From: Plantibacter sp. Leaf314
Lineage (GTDB): Bacteria > Actinomycetota > Actinomycetes > Actinomycetales > Microbacteriaceae
NCBI RefSeq assembly: GCF_001423185.1
Contig: NZ_LMOB01000001.1
Location: 434,001 to 498,000, forward strand
DNA length: 64,000 nucleotides
Reading direction: 5' to 3'
Part shown: positions 25,488 through 34,364 of the stretch, in pieces
Numbering within the stretch: the stretch's first letter is position 1
How the letters are laid out: the number at the start of each line of letters is the position of its first letter
The notes under the pieces: generated by a model
The model's input: the letters and a program-made list of their open reading frames with translations, nothing else
The model's database searches: none
Told to the model about the DNA's origin: nothing
Made by a program: the position numbers and the translations under genes

Positions 25488-26203
25488 TGCCCGCGATCTC
25501 ACTCGACGGCATCACCCGCCACCACCGCAGCCAGGACGGCTCGACGGTCCGGGCGCTGGACGGGATCGACCTGACCGTGCCGTCCGGGGAGTTCCTGGCC
25601 ATCATCGGTCCCTCGGGCGCCGGTAAGTCGAGCCTGTTGAACATCCTCGGCTGCCTCGACCGGCCGACCTCAGGCCGGCTCCTCATCAACGACCGACTCG
25701 TGTCGACCATGCCCTCGGCGACCGTCGCAGACATCCGCAACACCGAGATCGGATTCGTCTTCCAGGCGTTCAATCTGATCCCTGCCCTGACCGCGCGGGG
25801 CAACGTCGAACTCCCGATGGTGTACGCGGGTGTCGGGCGTCGTGAGCGCCGACTCCGGGCCACGGAGGCATTGGACCGGGTCGGGCTCGCAGCACATGCC
25901 GAGCGGCATCCCAACCAGCTCTCCGGCGGTCAGCAGCAGCGGGTCGCCGTCGCCCGCGCGATCGTCAACGACCCGGCGTTCATCCTCGCCGACGAACCGA
26001 CCGGCAACCTGGACTCGCGATCGACGGACGACGTGCTCGGCATCATCGAACAGCTGCACCGGGCCGGCTCGACCGTCGTCCTCATCACCCACGAGGACGA
26101 GGTCGCCGCCCGAGCGGAGCGCGTCGTGACGATGCAGGACGGCCGGATCGCGGCCGACGAGGATCGACGCACGGCGATCACCGGGGCGGTCGTGACCTCG
26201 TGA
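25487..26203 (+). CDS. MacB-type ABC ATPase (system 2)
   Basis: 238 residues from ATG 25487, overlapping the adaptor stop by one base, with GGAGGTGA ten bases upstream; a GTG at 25484 would add one residue. Walker A GPSGAGKSS, Q-loop FVFQAFNL, signature [14 protein letters not shown], Walker B FILADEPTGNLD, H-loop VVLITHE. Energises the permease that follows. Confidence 0.94.
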   Translation: MPAISLDGITRHHRSQDGSTVRALDGIDLTVPSGEFLAIIGPSGAGKSSLLNILGCLDRPTSGRLLINDRLVSTMPSATVADIRNTEIGFVFQAFNLIPALTARGNVELPMVYAGVGRRERRLRATEALDRVGLAAHAERHPNQLSGGQQQRVAVARAIVNDPAFILADEPTGNLDSRSTDDVLGIIEQLHRAGSTVVLITHEDEVAARAERVVTMQDGRIAADEDRRTAITGAVVTS

Positions 26204-27384
26204 GGGCGGGCGACCTGTTCGGCTCGGCCATGCGTGGGATCACGGGCAACCTAACGAGGTCGATCCTGACGATCGTCATGATCGTCATCGGCGTCGGTTC
26301 CGTCATCACCCTCGTGGCCGTGGGGAACGGTGCGTCGAAACAGGTCAACGACCAGATCGCCGCACTCGGTGCCTCGGCCATCACCGTCTCCCCCGGCTTC
26401 TCCTCCACCGGCACCGGCGCCTCGCTGCAACCCGAGGACGCGGATGCGATCCGCTCGAGCCGGGCGGCGACGAGCATCTCGAGCGTCGCCCCGCAGGTCT
26501 CCGCGGAGAAACGCGCCGTCGCGGGGAGCCGTTCGGTCTCGATCACCGTCGTCGGGACGACCGACGCGTACTTCACGATCACGAACGCCGTCATCGCCCA
26601 GGGTCGGGCACTGAGTGCCTCCGACGCGATCGGCGGTGGTGACGTCACCGTGTTGGACGCGAAGTCAGCGTCGGCGCTGTTCCCGGACGGGAGCGCCGTG
26701 GGCCAGACCGTCCTCGTGGGCTCGACACCCCTCCGTGTCGTCGGCGTCCTCGCCGACGGCGGTGCCGCGCAGCAGATGTTCGGCTCCGGCCGAACCATCT
26801 ACGCCCCGATCGACCGCGTCCGCGCCTCCATCACCGGCTACGGCTCCTTGAGCGCCCTCTCGGTGGGCGCCGTGTCCCCGGCCGCCGTCGGCCAGGCTTC
26901 CGCCGAGGTCCGCGCCGTCCTCGCTCTCCGGCACGGCTCCGTCGCGTTCGACCTCTCCACACCGGACCAGCTCCGCTCCGTCCTCGGCGGTTCGGCCACG
27001 AGTCTCAACGGGATGCTCGCGGGCGTCGCCGCCATCAGCCTGCTGGTCGGTGGGATCGGGGTGACGAACGTGATGCTCCTCACCGTCCGTGAGCGGACCA
27101 GGGAGATCGGCATCCGCAAGGCACTCGGCGCCCGTCCGCTCCCGATCGCCGGCCAGTTCATGATCGAGGCCACCACGTTGAGCATCGTCGGAGGGGCTCT
27201 CGGCGTCGGAGCCGCGTTCCTCGTCACCCGCGTCCCGATCAACGGCATCCCGCCCGTGATCGAACCGACGATGGTCCTCCTCGCCGCCGGACTGTCGATC
27301 GGGATCGGCATCGTCTTCGGGACCTATCCCGCGGTCAGAGCGTCGCGGATGGACCCGGTACAGGCCCTCCGGGTCGGCGTGTGA
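26200..27384 (+). CDS. MacB/FtsX-type ABC permease (system 2)
   Basis: 394 residues from a GTG at 26200 (GTGA overlap with the ATPase stop). Span 1 near 20-43, a large extracytoplasmic domain, then three spans with GGIGVTNVMLLTVRERTREIGIRKALGA and closing YPAVRASRMDPVQALR. Probably exports an envelope-active peptide or small molecule. The transcription unit ends 13 bases from the converging kinase gene. Confidence 0.92.
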   Translation: MRAGDLFGSAMRGITGNLTRSILTIVMIVIGVGSVITLVAVGNGASKQVNDQIAALGASAITVSPGFSSTGTGASLQPEDADAIRSSRAATSISSVAPQVSAEKRAVAGSRSVSITVVGTTDAYFTITNAVIAQGRALSASDAIGGGDVTVLDAKSASALFPDGSAVGQTVLVGSTPLRVVGVLADGGAAQQMFGSGRTIYAPIDRVRASITGYGSLSALSVGAVSPAAVGQASAEVRAVLALRHGSVAFDLSTPDQLRSVLGGSATSLNGMLAGVAAISLLVGGIGVTNVMLLTVRERTREIGIRKALGARPLPIAGQFMIEATTLSIVGGALGVGAAFLVTRVPINGIPPVIEPTMVLLAAGLSIGIGIVFGTYPAVRASRMDPVQALRVGV

Positions 27385-27397
27385 CCGGCCGGCGGTC

Positions 27398-28939
27398 TCA
27401 GTCGTGGGGCGGCCGCTCGAGCGATCCGTCCACCGCTCGCTGGTCGACGACCCGAGGTGGATGCGGCACGAGGACCGAGAACCGGGTCCGGCCGGGCCGG
27501 CTCTCCACGGAGACCGTGAACCCGGACGCGTCGGCGAGTGCACTGACGATGGCCAGGCCGAGCCCGACCGTGCTGGCGTCCCGGGTGTTGCCGTCTCCCG
27601 GCGGCCTGGCCTGGGTGAACCGCTCGAAGAGGGTGGGGAGCGCCTCCTCGGGGATGCCGGGGCCGTCGTCCTCGACCGACAGGATCGTCGCGGCCTCGGC
27701 CGTCGTCAGCGAGACGGTCACGGAGGTGCCCGGTGGGGTGTGGTGGCCGGCGTTGCCGATGAGGTTCAGCAGGATCCGCCGGATCGCGTCCTCGTCGCCC
27801 AGGACCACCGCCGGATCCGGCGGGAGGGCCAGTCGCCACCGGTGCCCAGGACGCGCGGCCCTCGCATCCGAGACCGTCTCCAGGACGACCTTCGAGAGGT
27901 CGATCTCCTCGATCCGCAGCTCGGGGTCCGCATCGAGTTTCGCGAGGAGGAGGAGCTGCTCGACGAGCGTCGTCATGCGCAGCGACTCCGCTCCGATCCG
28001 GGCGAGCGCTCCGACGACGTCCCGATCGAGGCCGGGCGTCGTGATCGTGAAGTCGGCATAGCCGCGGATCGCTGCGAGCGGGTTCCGCAATTCGTGGCTC
28101 GCCTCGGCGACGAACCGCCGCATCGACTCCTCGGTCGCATGGCGCGCGTTCAGCGAGGCTTCCACGTGGGTGAGGAGCCGGTTCAGGGCTCCGGCGACGC
28201 GGCCCGCTTCTGAGTCACGGTCCTCGTCGCGCAGGGGGACGCGTTCGCCCCCGCTCACCTCACCGGACGACATGGGTGTGGCTGCGACCCGGTCGGCGAC
28301 GTCGACGACGTTCTCGAGCGGCGCGAGCTCACGACGGACCAGCCGGTACCCGATGGAGGCGGCGATCGCGGCGGCGAGCAGACCGATGACGACCTCCGCC
28401 AGCATGAACGCGCGGAGGGTCGCGTTCACGTCGTCGAGCCCGCCGCCGGTGACGAAGGTCAGCTCCCGGTCGGGCTCGTCGGCCAGGGTCAGGCTGGTCC
28501 GCAAGGAGAGGAAGTCCCCGAGCTCCGGGACGCTGATCGCGGTGGTGTCGTCACCCGTCGTGCGGCGGAGGACGGCCGCGGCCTCGGCGTCCGTCAGGTC
28601 ACGAGCCGAATAGTCCGGCGCGACGTAGACGGAGAAGAGGACCGTGTCCCCGTCGGCGATGACGTAGTACCCGTCCGGTGCGGCGAACAGGCCGAACGGG
28701 CCGCCGAGCGTGTCGAGGTCCTTCGCAGAGCCGACCTCGGCACTCACCCGGCCGATGGCGCTGTCGGTCGCCAGGAACACCCCGTTGGCCACCTGGGTCA
28801 TGAGGTTCTGATGGAGGATCGAGACCGAGACGACCCCGATGACCCCGACCACGGCGACGATGAGGGTGCACACCAGCATCACCAGGCGGACGCGGAGGGG
28901 GAACCTCGCCGCCTTCGGTCGTGTCCGACGGAGTCGCAT
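27398..28939 (-). CDS. Sensor histidine kinase (system 2)
   Basis: 513 residues from ATG 28939, overlapping the regulator stop by one base. Two membrane spans (about 17-40 and 180-202) bracket a sensor domain of roughly 140 residues. Then HAMP, H-box FVAEASHELRNPLAAIRGY, N box NLIGNAGHHTPPG, G1 VEDDGPGIP and G2 VGLGLAIV. Encoded with its regulator and convergent with the system 2 MacAB-like genes. Confidence 0.93.
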   Translation of the reverse strand: MRLRRTRPKAARFPLRVRLVMLVCTLIVAVVGVIGVVSVSILHQNLMTQVANGVFLATDSAIGRVSAEVGSAKDLDTLGGPFGLFAAPDGYYVIADGDTVLFSVYVAPDYSARDLTDAEAAAVLRRTTGDDTTAISVPELGDFLSLRTSLTLADEPDRELTFVTGGGLDDVNATLRAFMLAEVVIGLLAAAIAASIGYRLVRRELAPLENVVDVADRVAATPMSSGEVSGGERVPLRDEDRDSEAGRVAGALNRLLTHVEASLNARHATEESMRRFVAEASHELRNPLAAIRGYADFTITTPGLDRDVVGALARIGAESLRMTTLVEQLLLLAKLDADPELRIEEIDLSKVVLETVSDARAARPGHRWRLALPPDPAVVLGDEDAIRRILLNLIGNAGHHTPPGTSVTVSLTTAEAATILSVEDDGPGIPEEALPTLFERFTQARPPGDGNTRDASTVGLGLAIVSALADASGFTVSVESRPGRTRFSVLVPHPPRVVDQRAVDGSLERPPHD

Positions 28940-29733
28940 CAGCGCTCTCGACCCACGGTGTCCGAACGCTCGGGCGGCGCCTCGGTCGCCTCGGGCGTCG
29001 CCTCGCTGGCCGCCTGGAGGAGGTAGCCCACGCGGCGGAGGGTGTGGATCATCGGCGGACGCCCGGCATCGATCTTCTTCCGCAGGTAGGAGATGTAGAG
29101 CTCCACGATGTTCGACTCACGGCCGAAGTCGTACTCCCACACCCGATCGAGGATCTGGTGTTTGCTGAGCACCCGGTTCGCGTTCTCCATGAGGTACCGC
29201 AGGAGCGCGAACTCGGTCGCGGTGAGCGTGATGTCCGTCCCTCCCCGGGCGACGGCATGGCTGTCCTCGTTGAGGGTGAGATCGCCGACCGTCATCACGG
29301 GGGAATCGGTCTGGCTGAGCATCGGGCTTCGCCTGGCGAGGCCCCGCAGACGGGCGACGACCTCGTCGATGCTGAACGGCTTCGTCACGTAGTCGTCGCC
29401 GCCGGCCGTGATGCCCGAGATCCGATCCGACACCGAGCTGTTGGCGGTGAGGAAGAGGACGAGGGTGTCCGGCAGGTCTTCGCGGATGCGCTCGAGCACG
29501 GCGAGTCCGTCCAGATCGGGCAGGACGACGTCGAGCACCACGAGGTGCGGCCGGTGCGCCCTCGCCTGAGCGATGGCGGCCTCACCCGTCCCCGCGACGA
29601 AGACGTTCCAGCCCTGCTGTCGGAGCACGGCGGAGAGCAGGTGACGCAGGTTCGCCTCATCGTCGACGACGAGCACACGGATGCGCGCGGAGTCCGGAGA
29701 TGGCGACGCCTCATACATGCTGTCAGCGTGCAT
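28939..29733 (-). CDS. OmpR-family response regulator (system 2)
   Basis: 264 residues from ATG 29733 with AGGAG eight bases upstream. Receiver VVDDE, phospho-Asp in LVVLDVVLPD, FLTANS and VTKPFS; winged helix with LTATEFALLRYLMENANRVLSKHQILDRVW and recognition helix SNIVELYISYLRKKI. Translationally coupled to its kinase. Its promoter carries the same GTCCTTATCTG motif as the system 2 transporter, consistent with autoregulation and control of export. Confidence 0.94.
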   Translation of the reverse strand: MHADSMYEASPSPDSARIRVLVVDDEANLRHLLSAVLRQQGWNVFVAGTGEAAIAQARAHRPHLVVLDVVLPDLDGLAVLERIREDLPDTLVLFLTANSSVSDRISGITAGGDDYVTKPFSIDEVVARLRGLARRSPMLSQTDSPVMTVGDLTLNEDSHAVARGGTDITLTATEFALLRYLMENANRVLSKHQILDRVWEYDFGRESNIVELYISYLRKKIDAGRPPMIHTLRRVGYLLQAASEATPEATEAPPERSDTVGRER

Positions 29734-29748
29734 CGTGCTCCTGTGCGC

Positions 29749-29759
29749 CAGATAAGGAC
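29749..29759 (-). promoter_or_regulatory. Inverted copy of the system 2 motif before the regulator gene
   Basis: Read on the minus strand these bases are GTCCTTATCTG, identical to 24190-24200. The site is 16 bases upstream of the regulator start, so bound regulator would overlap the promoter or ribosome-loading region. Confidence 0.5.
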
Positions 29760-29784
29760 GGCCGGACGCCGCCGCGCCGCGAGC

Positions 29785-30750
29785 CTACCGCGCGCTGGTC
29801 TGCGGCGAACTGCTCGACGGCTCCGGGGTGAAGGCGATCGCGCCGGCCGGGTCCCGGGTCAGCACGCCGGTGTAGGAGACCGTCGTGATGGGGAGCTCAT
29901 CGTCGGAGAAGCGGACGCGGAAGGTCGACGTCGCGTGGTATTCGCCATCGGTCAGCGTGATCACGGGACCCGGCTCGCGGAACCACTGCGCGGTCACGGC
30001 CTCCCCCAGCGGTCCCGGCAGCGAAGCGGTCAGCTCGGTGGGGCAGGACGGCCCGACGAAGCGCTCGGCCGCACATGTAGCCTGCAGCCCCTCGACCGCG
30101 GCGGCGAGTCCCGGTTCGACATCCGCCGTGAACGCCGGCGAGAAGCTGAAGTCGGCCCGGCCCTCGTCGCCCCCGAGGTCGGGGACATAGGCGGTGAACG
30201 CGTCCTCCGTGCCGAGCAGCTTGGTGAGGCCGGTCGGATCCTCGTACCTCACGCCGTACGCACCGGGGAGGAGCTGCAGTTCAGCGCTGTCCTCGGCGAG
30301 CGGGTACTCCAGCTGGTCGTTCACGGTCACGGTCGCGGCGGACTCGATGCCGCCGATCGTGATCGGGGTGTCGCCGCGCCAGCCGGTGATCCGGAGCTCG
30401 CCGTCCTCCCGCGACACCGAGAGTTCGAGCGTGCCAGGTGCTTCGGCACCGTCGAAGGTGTACTCGACGGTCGCCCTGAATCCTCCGGAGTCGTAGCCCC
30501 TTGTCTCGACGATACGTGCGTCGGTCGGCAAGGCGTCGGATGCGCGGTAGAAGTCGTCGTCGATGAACTCCTCGGGGAAGTCGATCGTGGTCAACGCCGC
30601 GGCCTTCGTCGCCTCACCCGCTTCGAGGTGTGCGAAGAACTCCTCGACGAGCGCGGTGCTCCCGGAGTCGTCCGTGTCGATCCCCCGTGCACATCCCGTG
30701 AGCGAGACGGTGATGGCGAGCACGCCGACGAGTGCTGTGCGTTTCCTCAT
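29785..30750 (-). CDS. Lipoprotein with NTF2-like and repeated beta-rich regions
   Basis: 321 residues from ATG 30750 (GTG 30756 possible). Lipobox LTGC puts the lipid Cys near residue 20. Region 30-75 (STALVEEFFAHLEAGEATKAAALT) resembles the start of NTF2/DUF4878-type extracytoplasmic domains; the rest is beta-rich with one Cys pair (TCAAERFVGPSCP). It lies 51 bases upstream of the system 2 regulator in the same direction, so it may belong to that signalling unit. Function unknown. Confidence 0.75.
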   Translation of the reverse strand: MRKRTALVGVLAITVSLTGCARGIDTDDSGSTALVEEFFAHLEAGEATKAAALTTIDFPEEFIDDDFYRASDALPTDARIVETRGYDSGGFRATVEYTFDGAEAPGTLELSVSREDGELRITGWRGDTPITIGGIESAATVTVNDQLEYPLAEDSAELQLLPGAYGVRYEDPTGLTKLLGTEDAFTAYVPDLGGDEGRADFSFSPAFTADVEPGLAAAVEGLQATCAAERFVGPSCPTELTASLPGPLGEAVTAQWFREPGPVITLTDGEYHATSTFRVRFSDDELPITTVSYTGVLTRDPAGAIAFTPEPSSSSPQTSAR

Positions 30751-30780
30751 GGCCACACGCTACTGGTCCTGCACCGTCCT

Positions 30781-30806
30781 GCGGATGGGGACCGCTCCCC
30801 ATCCGC
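30781..30806. terminator. Terminator after the phnA operon
   Basis: An 11-base perfect stem (30781-30791 with 30796-30806) around a CCGC/GCGG tetraloop, 53 bases beyond the phnA stop. There is no T-run; a stable GC-rich terminator is inferred. Confidence 0.8.
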
Positions 30807-30858
30807 CACGCCGAGCGGTCGTCCGTCCAGCGGTGGCCTCGCCGACGCGCCCGACGGA

Positions 30859-32082
30859 TCAGGTGTTGTTGAGGACGAGGTCGTGGATGTCGCGGCTGCG
30901 CAGCACGTTCGCCGCGTAGCGTTCGGCGAGCGGTCCGGTCACCGGTCCACTGATGATGAGCGGGACGAGCTGCTCGTACCGACCACCGTGCGAGCGCAGC
31001 GCACCGTGGAGCTGCGTGAGGTCGTGGGCGGAAGCCGTCCGGCCGAGCGCGGTGTCGGCGGCGGCGGTGACGGCGAGGTCGCCGATGCGGTCGAAGGGGT
31101 GTTCGTAGATCGTGGCGGAGGCCTCCCGGTCCCACACCTCCTCGATGCCGGGGACCGCCGTCAGGGCTCGACGGGCGCGTTCGCGGTCGGCGTCGGGGAG
31201 GTAGATCCAGGCGAAAGAGCCGAGCGCCCCGTGGTGCTTGGTGTACGGGTCGGTGATCGGGAGCACGATCTCGTCGAAGGCGATGCCCGCGTCGCGCAGG
31301 GTGTCCTCGAGGTAGATGACGCGTGCTGCACCGGTGGCATCGTGCTTGCTGTTCATGCCGTGATCGGCGGTGATCGCGATCAGGCATCCGGCATCCAGGT
31401 AGTCGCCGAGGAGTCGGTCGAACTCGACGAAGAACTCGTCGGCGAGGTCCTCCCCCGGCGCGGCCGCATGCTGTACCCGGTCGGTGAGCGAGACGTAGAT
31501 CAGCTTCAGTTCCGGGGTGTGCCGGAGGGCCGCCAGGCCGATGCGCATCGCGTAGTGGCTCGCTCGCGGTTCGTACACGCCGGGTGCCGGCTCGCCGACG
31601 AGCTGCTCGACGTCGTCGATGCCGTAGGCGTCGAGGCCGGCGCCGGCGGCACGTTCGACACTGACCGACGGGACACCACCGTTGCCGAGCAGCAGGCGGA
31701 GCTTGTCCTTCGTGGTCACCATGAGGGTGGGCACCCCGGCGGCCTCGAACGCCGCGTGGATGCTCGGCGCGCGAAGGAACCGTGGATCGTTCAGCAACTC
31801 GAGCGTGCCGTCGGGGAGCCGGCAGTAGTTCCCCGGGATGCCGTGGATCGCGGGCGAGACGCCGGTGACGATGGAGATGTTGTTGGGGTTGGTGAGGCTC
31901 GGCATCTCGGAGGCACCGAGCGCGTACGAGCCGCCCGCGGCGAGCATCGCCGCCAAGCGCGGCATGATGTCCCGCCTGAGGGCGTCGTCGAAGTAGCGCG
32001 GGTCACCACCGTCGACGGTGAAGACGACGACGGTGCGTTCGGGGATCGTGTAGGTGCGGTCGTTGACGGTGACGGTGCTCAT
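30859..32082 (-). CDS. phnA: Phosphonoacetate hydrolase
   Basis: 407 residues from ATG 32082 (ATGA overlap with the LysR stop). It is an alkaline-phosphatase-superfamily enzyme with the PhnA landmarks: metal ligand Asp24 in FTVDGGD, nucleophile Thr64 in SLTNPNNISIVTG, TTKDKLRLLLG, Asp201/His205 in LTDRVQH, ITADHGMNSKHD (Asp240, His241), PITDPYTKHHGALGS and the C-terminal RSHGGRYEQLVPLI. PhnA cleaves the C-P bond of phosphonoacetate to acetate and phosphate using two zinc ions. Co-transcribed with a LysR regulator and a carboxylate transporter, as expected for uptake and use of phosphonoacetate. Confidence 0.93.
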   Translation of the reverse strand: MSTVTVNDRTYTIPERTVVVFTVDGGDPRYFDDALRRDIMPRLAAMLAAGGSYALGASEMPSLTNPNNISIVTGVSPAIHGIPGNYCRLPDGTLELLNDPRFLRAPSIHAAFEAAGVPTLMVTTKDKLRLLLGNGGVPSVSVERAAGAGLDAYGIDDVEQLVGEPAPGVYEPRASHYAMRIGLAALRHTPELKLIYVSLTDRVQHAAAPGEDLADEFFVEFDRLLGDYLDAGCLIAITADHGMNSKHDATGAARVIYLEDTLRDAGIAFDEIVLPITDPYTKHHGALGSFAWIYLPDADRERARRALTAVPGIEEVWDREASATIYEHPFDRIGDLAVTAAADTALGRTASAHDLTQLHGALRSHGGRYEQLVPLIISGPVTGPLAERYAANVLRSRDIHDLVLNNT

Positions 32083-32972
32083 GCGGAGCGGCCTTTCTTC
32101 AGGTGGTCGAGGAAGAGCTCCTCGAGGAGGGACGGGGTGCGGACTGGGCGGCTGATGAGCGAGATGGCCCGCGGAGGAACCGGGGTCGGGAATTCGACCT
32201 CGGCGACCGCGCCGGCCCGGAGGTGGACGTCGACGACGGAGCGGGACAGGCAGGTGATCCCGAGGCCGTGTGCGACCGCCGCGAGGATCGCCGAGGTGCC
32301 CGTGAGGGTGCTGTGCTGCACCGCGGGGATCTGCCAGCGGGCTGCGAGCTGCAACTGATGCTCGCGGGTCCCGGATCCTCGCTCGCGGAGGAGCAGACGC
32401 GTACCGCGCAGCATCGCCGGATCGATCCGCTGGCCGGCCAGGAGATGCTCGGGCGAGATGATGACCGCCTGCTCCTCCATCGCGATCGGCTCGCAGTAGA
32501 GTCTCGGGTCGTCGCTGACTCCCGCGATCAGGGCGAACGGGAGCGCACCGTCGATCACCTGAGCGACGATCTGCTCCGTCCGCGCGACGGTGACGTCCAC
32601 ATCGACGTCCGGGTGGCTCGCGAGGAAGCCGGCCAACGCCGCCGGCAGGACGTGCTCTGCAGCGGTGGTCGTGGCGCCGGCCCGCAGCAGGCCACCGACG
32701 GGCGCGTCACGTGCGCGGGCGACGCCATCGAGCACCTCGTCCGCGCTCACGAGCAGCGCGCGACCATGGTCGACGAGGGCCCGTCCCGCATCGCTGACCT
32801 GGAAGCGTCGTGCTCCCCGATCGATCAGTTGGGCGGAGACGTCCGTCTCGAGCTGACCGACGGCTGCGGAGACGGACGACTGCGCGACGTCCATGGCCCG
32901 GGCTGCCGCCGTGACCCCTCCGAGGTCGACGACGTGGATGAAGGTCTGCAGGCGTTGCAGGTTCAGCGTCAC
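32079..32972 (-). CDS. LysR-family regulator of the phnA operon
   Basis: 297 residues from GTG 32972 (GTGA overlap with the transporter stop). N-terminal HTH with LQTFIHVVDLGGVTAAARAMDVAQSSVSAAVGQLE, then a LysR substrate-binding domain with VGGLLRAGATTTAAEHVLP. Pseudomonas phnA is controlled by a LysR-type PhnR that responds to phosphonoacetate; this gene is placed to do the same, though as the middle gene of the operon rather than divergent. Confidence 0.92.
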   Translation of the reverse strand: MTLNLQRLQTFIHVVDLGGVTAAARAMDVAQSSVSAAVGQLETDVSAQLIDRGARRFQVSDAGRALVDHGRALLVSADEVLDGVARARDAPVGGLLRAGATTTAAEHVLPAALAGFLASHPDVDVDVTVARTEQIVAQVIDGALPFALIAGVSDDPRLYCEPIAMEEQAVIISPEHLLAGQRIDPAMLRGTRLLLRERGSGTREHQLQLAARWQIPAVQHSTLTGTSAILAAVAHGLGITCLSRSVVDVHLRAGAVAEVEFPTPVPPRAISLISRPVRTPSLLEELFLDHLKKGRSA

Positions 32973-34324
32973 CGGGTGCTCCGCTCGGCCAGGTCGGATC
33001 CGATCACCGCAGGCGCCTCGTCCGGTTCAGAGGATGCGGGCACGTCGCGCCCGCGCATGAACGCGTTGGCCGCTCCCGGCGTGATCTCCCCCTGCCAGCG
33101 GGCGATCACCAGACCGGCGACGGCGTTGCCCAGGGAGTTCACCACGGCTCGGCACTCCGACATGAAGCGGTCGATCCCGAGGACGAGCATGGTGCCGGCG
33201 ATGGGGACGAGACCGGTCGATGCGACCGTCGCGTTCAGCATCACGAAGCCACCACCGGTGACGCCGCCCGTGCCCTTGGAGGAGAGCAGCATGATGGCGA
33301 GCAGCAGCAGCTGTTGTCCCAGGTCGAGGTCGATACCGAGCGCCTGGGCGATGAACACCGTGGTGAGCGACAGGTAGATCGAGGTGCCGTCGAGGTTGAA
33401 GGAGTAGCCGGCGCTCACGCTGACACCCGCGGTGCCCTTGTCCACGCCGATGGCCTCGAGCTTGCGGATGATCCCCGGCAGGGCGACCTCGGACGACGAC
33501 GCCCCGAGGGCGAGGAGGACCTCCTCGCGGAAGTACCGCAGGGTGTACAGCGGGTTCAGGCGGGCGAGCAGCAGGATGCCGCCGAGCACGATCACGATGA
33601 ACAGCGCGGAGGTCCCGTAGAAGGTGACGATGAGCTTGACCAGCCCGGCGATCACGGCGGCACCGTGGGCGCCGACGGTGTACGCCATCGCCCCGAAGAC
33701 ACCGATCGGTGCGAGATAGGTGACGAAGCGGACGATCGTGAACAGCACCATGCCGAGTCGTTCGACACCGCGGGCGACGATCTTCGCCGGTTCGCCGACG
33801 ACCGTGAGGGCGATACCGAACAGCACGGAGAAGACGAGGATCTGCAGGATCGAACCGGCTGCGAAACTCTCGACGATGTTCGACGGGATCAGCTGGGTGA
33901 AGTAGTCGGACCAGTGCAGCCCCTTCGCCGCGTCGATCCGCTCCGCGGCGTCCGCGGACACCTCGAGCGATGCGGGGTCGACGCGGAGGTCGGCGCCGGG
34001 GCGGACCACGTTGACGGCGACGAGGCCGAAGACCATGGCGATGGTCGTAACGATCTCGAAGTAGATCAACGACCGCAACGCCACCGCGCCGAGCTTGCGC
34101 AGGTCGTGGACCGCTGCGATGCCCGCGACGACCATGCAGAAGATGATCGGGCCGAGCAGCATCGTGATCAGCGCGATGAAGGCGTCGCCGACCGGCTCGA
34201 GCGACGCACCGAAGTCGGGGGCGAGGAATCCGACGACGATGCCGGCGATCATCCCGACGACCACCCAGACGTACAGGCGCTGGAACCATCGAGACCGCTT
34301 CGGTGACAACGATCGGCGAGCCAC
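32969..34324 (-). CDS. Dicarboxylate/cation symporter (DctA-type)
   Basis: 451 residues from GTG 34324. The frame is open to ATG 34393, but that extension would code through a terminator-like hairpin and adds residues not expected before the first span (RLYVWVVVGMIAGIVVGFLAP). DAACS features: SSSEVALPGIIRKLEAIGV (serine-rich re-entrant loop), GYSFNLDGTSIYLSL, SSKGTGGVTGGGFVML and the late GIDRFMSECRAVVNSLGN. Imports C4-dicarboxylate-like anions with cations; in this operon phosphonoacetate is a reasonable, unproven substrate. Confidence 0.9.
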   Translation of the reverse strand: MARRSLSPKRSRWFQRLYVWVVVGMIAGIVVGFLAPDFGASLEPVGDAFIALITMLLGPIIFCMVVAGIAAVHDLRKLGAVALRSLIYFEIVTTIAMVFGLVAVNVVRPGADLRVDPASLEVSADAAERIDAAKGLHWSDYFTQLIPSNIVESFAAGSILQILVFSVLFGIALTVVGEPAKIVARGVERLGMVLFTIVRFVTYLAPIGVFGAMAYTVGAHGAAVIAGLVKLIVTFYGTSALFIVIVLGGILLLARLNPLYTLRYFREEVLLALGASSSEVALPGIIRKLEAIGVDKGTAGVSVSAGYSFNLDGTSIYLSLTTVFIAQALGIDLDLGQQLLLLAIMLLSSKGTGGVTGGGFVMLNATVASTGLVPIAGTMLVLGIDRFMSECRAVVNSLGNAVAGLVIARWQGEITPGAANAFMRGRDVPASSEPDEAPAVIGSDLAERSTR

Positions 34325-34339
34325 GGCTACCCCCAGAGG

Positions 34340-34364
34340 AAAACGCCCCGAACGGTTCGGGGCG
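34340..34364 (-). terminator. Terminator-like hairpin in the leader of the symporter-phnA operon
   Basis: On the minus strand CGCCCCGAAC pairs with GTTCGGGGCG (34364-34355 with 34353-34344), immediately followed by TTTT (34343-34340). The hairpin ends 16 bases before the GTG start. It could end upstream transcription or act as an attenuator of the operon. It is the clearest T-tailed hairpin in the window. Confidence 0.7.

Noticed and set aside
29785..32082. Nucleotide pyrophosphatase or phosphodiesterase function for the 30859-32082 gene
   Set aside because: The specific landmarks SLTNPNN, KDKLRLLLG, PITDPYTKHHGALGS and RSHGG point to phosphonoacetate hydrolase within the same superfamily.
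28921..32358. A plus-strand open frame of about 1145 codons
   Set aside because: Antisense to the kinase, regulator, lipoprotein and phnA genes, which all carry clear family motifs; it is a shadow frame.
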